This document shows positions 63,854 through 64,000 of a DNA stretch of 64,000 nt, piece by piece. This stretch comes from Cohnella thailandensis (lineage in GTDB: Bacteria > Bacillota > Bacilli > Paenibacillales > Paenibacillaceae). The stretch is taken from contig NZ_JACJVQ010000030.1 in the NCBI RefSeq assembly GCF_014212135.1, positions 1-64,000 of the forward strand. Direction: 5' to 3'. The position numbers and the translations under genes were made by a program. Position 1 is the stretch's first letter; every line of letters starts with the position of its first letter. The notes beneath the pieces were generated by a model. That model had not been told where the DNA came from. It did not search any database and was given only the letters and a program-made list of their open reading frames with translations.

Positions 63854-64000
63854 TTGAACGAGAAGCTGCTTTTCAATGACGGGTGGGAGTTCGCCAAAAG
63901 CGGACTCGGGCAGGAGGATTGGGCTGAGCTAAGCTTCGAGCCGGTCGATCTGCCGCACGATTGGCTCATTTACGACACGCTTAACCTGTACGAGAACGGC
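63854..64000 (+). CDS. GH2 family enzyme, N-terminal part only (cut by window end)
   Basis: TTG start after AGAGGTGG. The 49 visible codons read MNEKLLFNDGWEFAKSG, then VDLPHDWLIYDTLNLYENG, the GH2 sugar-binding-domain opening with the conserved LPHDW and NLYENG motifs of beta-galactosidase-like enzymes. The catalytic part lies beyond 64000. Probably cotranscribed with the alpha-glucuronidase. Confidence 0.85.
   Translation, partial: MNEKLLFNDGWEFAKSGLGQEDWAELSFEPVDLPHDWLIYDTLNLYENG

Noticed and set aside
1..64000. CRISPR arrays, insertion sequences or integrases
   Set aside because: No regularly spaced repeat-spacer blocks, transposase or recombinase motifs were seen anywhere in the window.

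Overview
The window looks like chromosomal DNA from a GC-rich, endospore-forming member of the Paenibacillaceae (Paenibacillus/Cohnella type). Supporting signs are an alpha/beta small acid-soluble spore protein with a textbook sigma-G promoter, strong AGGAGG-type ribosome binding sites with frequent GTG and TTG starts, lipobox lipoproteins, an LTA synthase-like enzyme, a TPP-riboswitch thiMDE operon, and the abundance of ABC importers, AraC/LacI regulators and glycoside hydrolases. The genus is an inference; no 16S is present.

Layout. 1-311: end of an rRNA operon (spacer, 5S rRNA, terminator). 361-2748: BMP-family lipoprotein plus Rieske oxygenase, preceded by two similar palindromes. 2755-9284: fabV, spore SASP, ATP-dependent DNA ligase, a bactofilin/M23 peptidase pair, a 58-residue membrane protein, a YdjM-like protein and a MATE exporter. 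9426-11945: AraC regulator, Gfo/Idh/MocA oxidoreductase and a small lipoprotein. 12103-17180: a four-gene, translationally coupled type III polyketide synthase operon (PKS, methyltransferase, FAD oxidoreductase, MMPL exporter), the clearest specialised-metabolism locus. 17389-24485: LTA synthase-like protein, aldo/keto reductase, an autoregulated LacI-ThuA-Gfo/Idh operon and a phospholipase-D-like lipoprotein. 24538-26852: TetR regulator diverging from two SDR genes, the first broken by a frameshift. 27063-32104: beta-mannosidase and thiMDE under a TPP riboswitch.

32220-39340: an esterase, then the phosphate operon (copper-amine-oxidase-N/propeller protein, pstS, pstC, pstA, pstB, phoU) and a probable orphan structured RNA with its own promoter. 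39442-43278 (minus strand): small membrane protein, apbE, ferric-reductase-like protein, adenine deaminase. 43453-51185: mostly small housekeeping or unknown proteins: holin-like protein, stand-alone CuA cupredoxin, Dabb protein, DUF86 protein, SufR-like regulator, YtxG/YtxH-like pair, glutamate racemase, LysM-M14 peptidase, a cysteine-poor IscA-like protein and a DUF1450 protein. 51311-60783: an eight-gene operon beginning with O-acetylhomoserine sulfhydrylase behind a terminator-bearing leader and continuing through a CocE hydrolase, a HAD protein and a complete dipeptide-type ABC importer. 60800-64000: AraC regulator diverging from a GH67 alpha-glucuronidase and the start of a GH2 enzyme, the edge of a xylan/glucuronoxylan locus.

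The items most worth following are the PKS-to-MMPL operon, the unassigned RNA at about 39057-39334, the metY leader and its unusual operon, and the pst operon whose PstS lacks a lipobox cysteine. All functional calls are from reading the sequence and remembered family motifs; nothing was searched.
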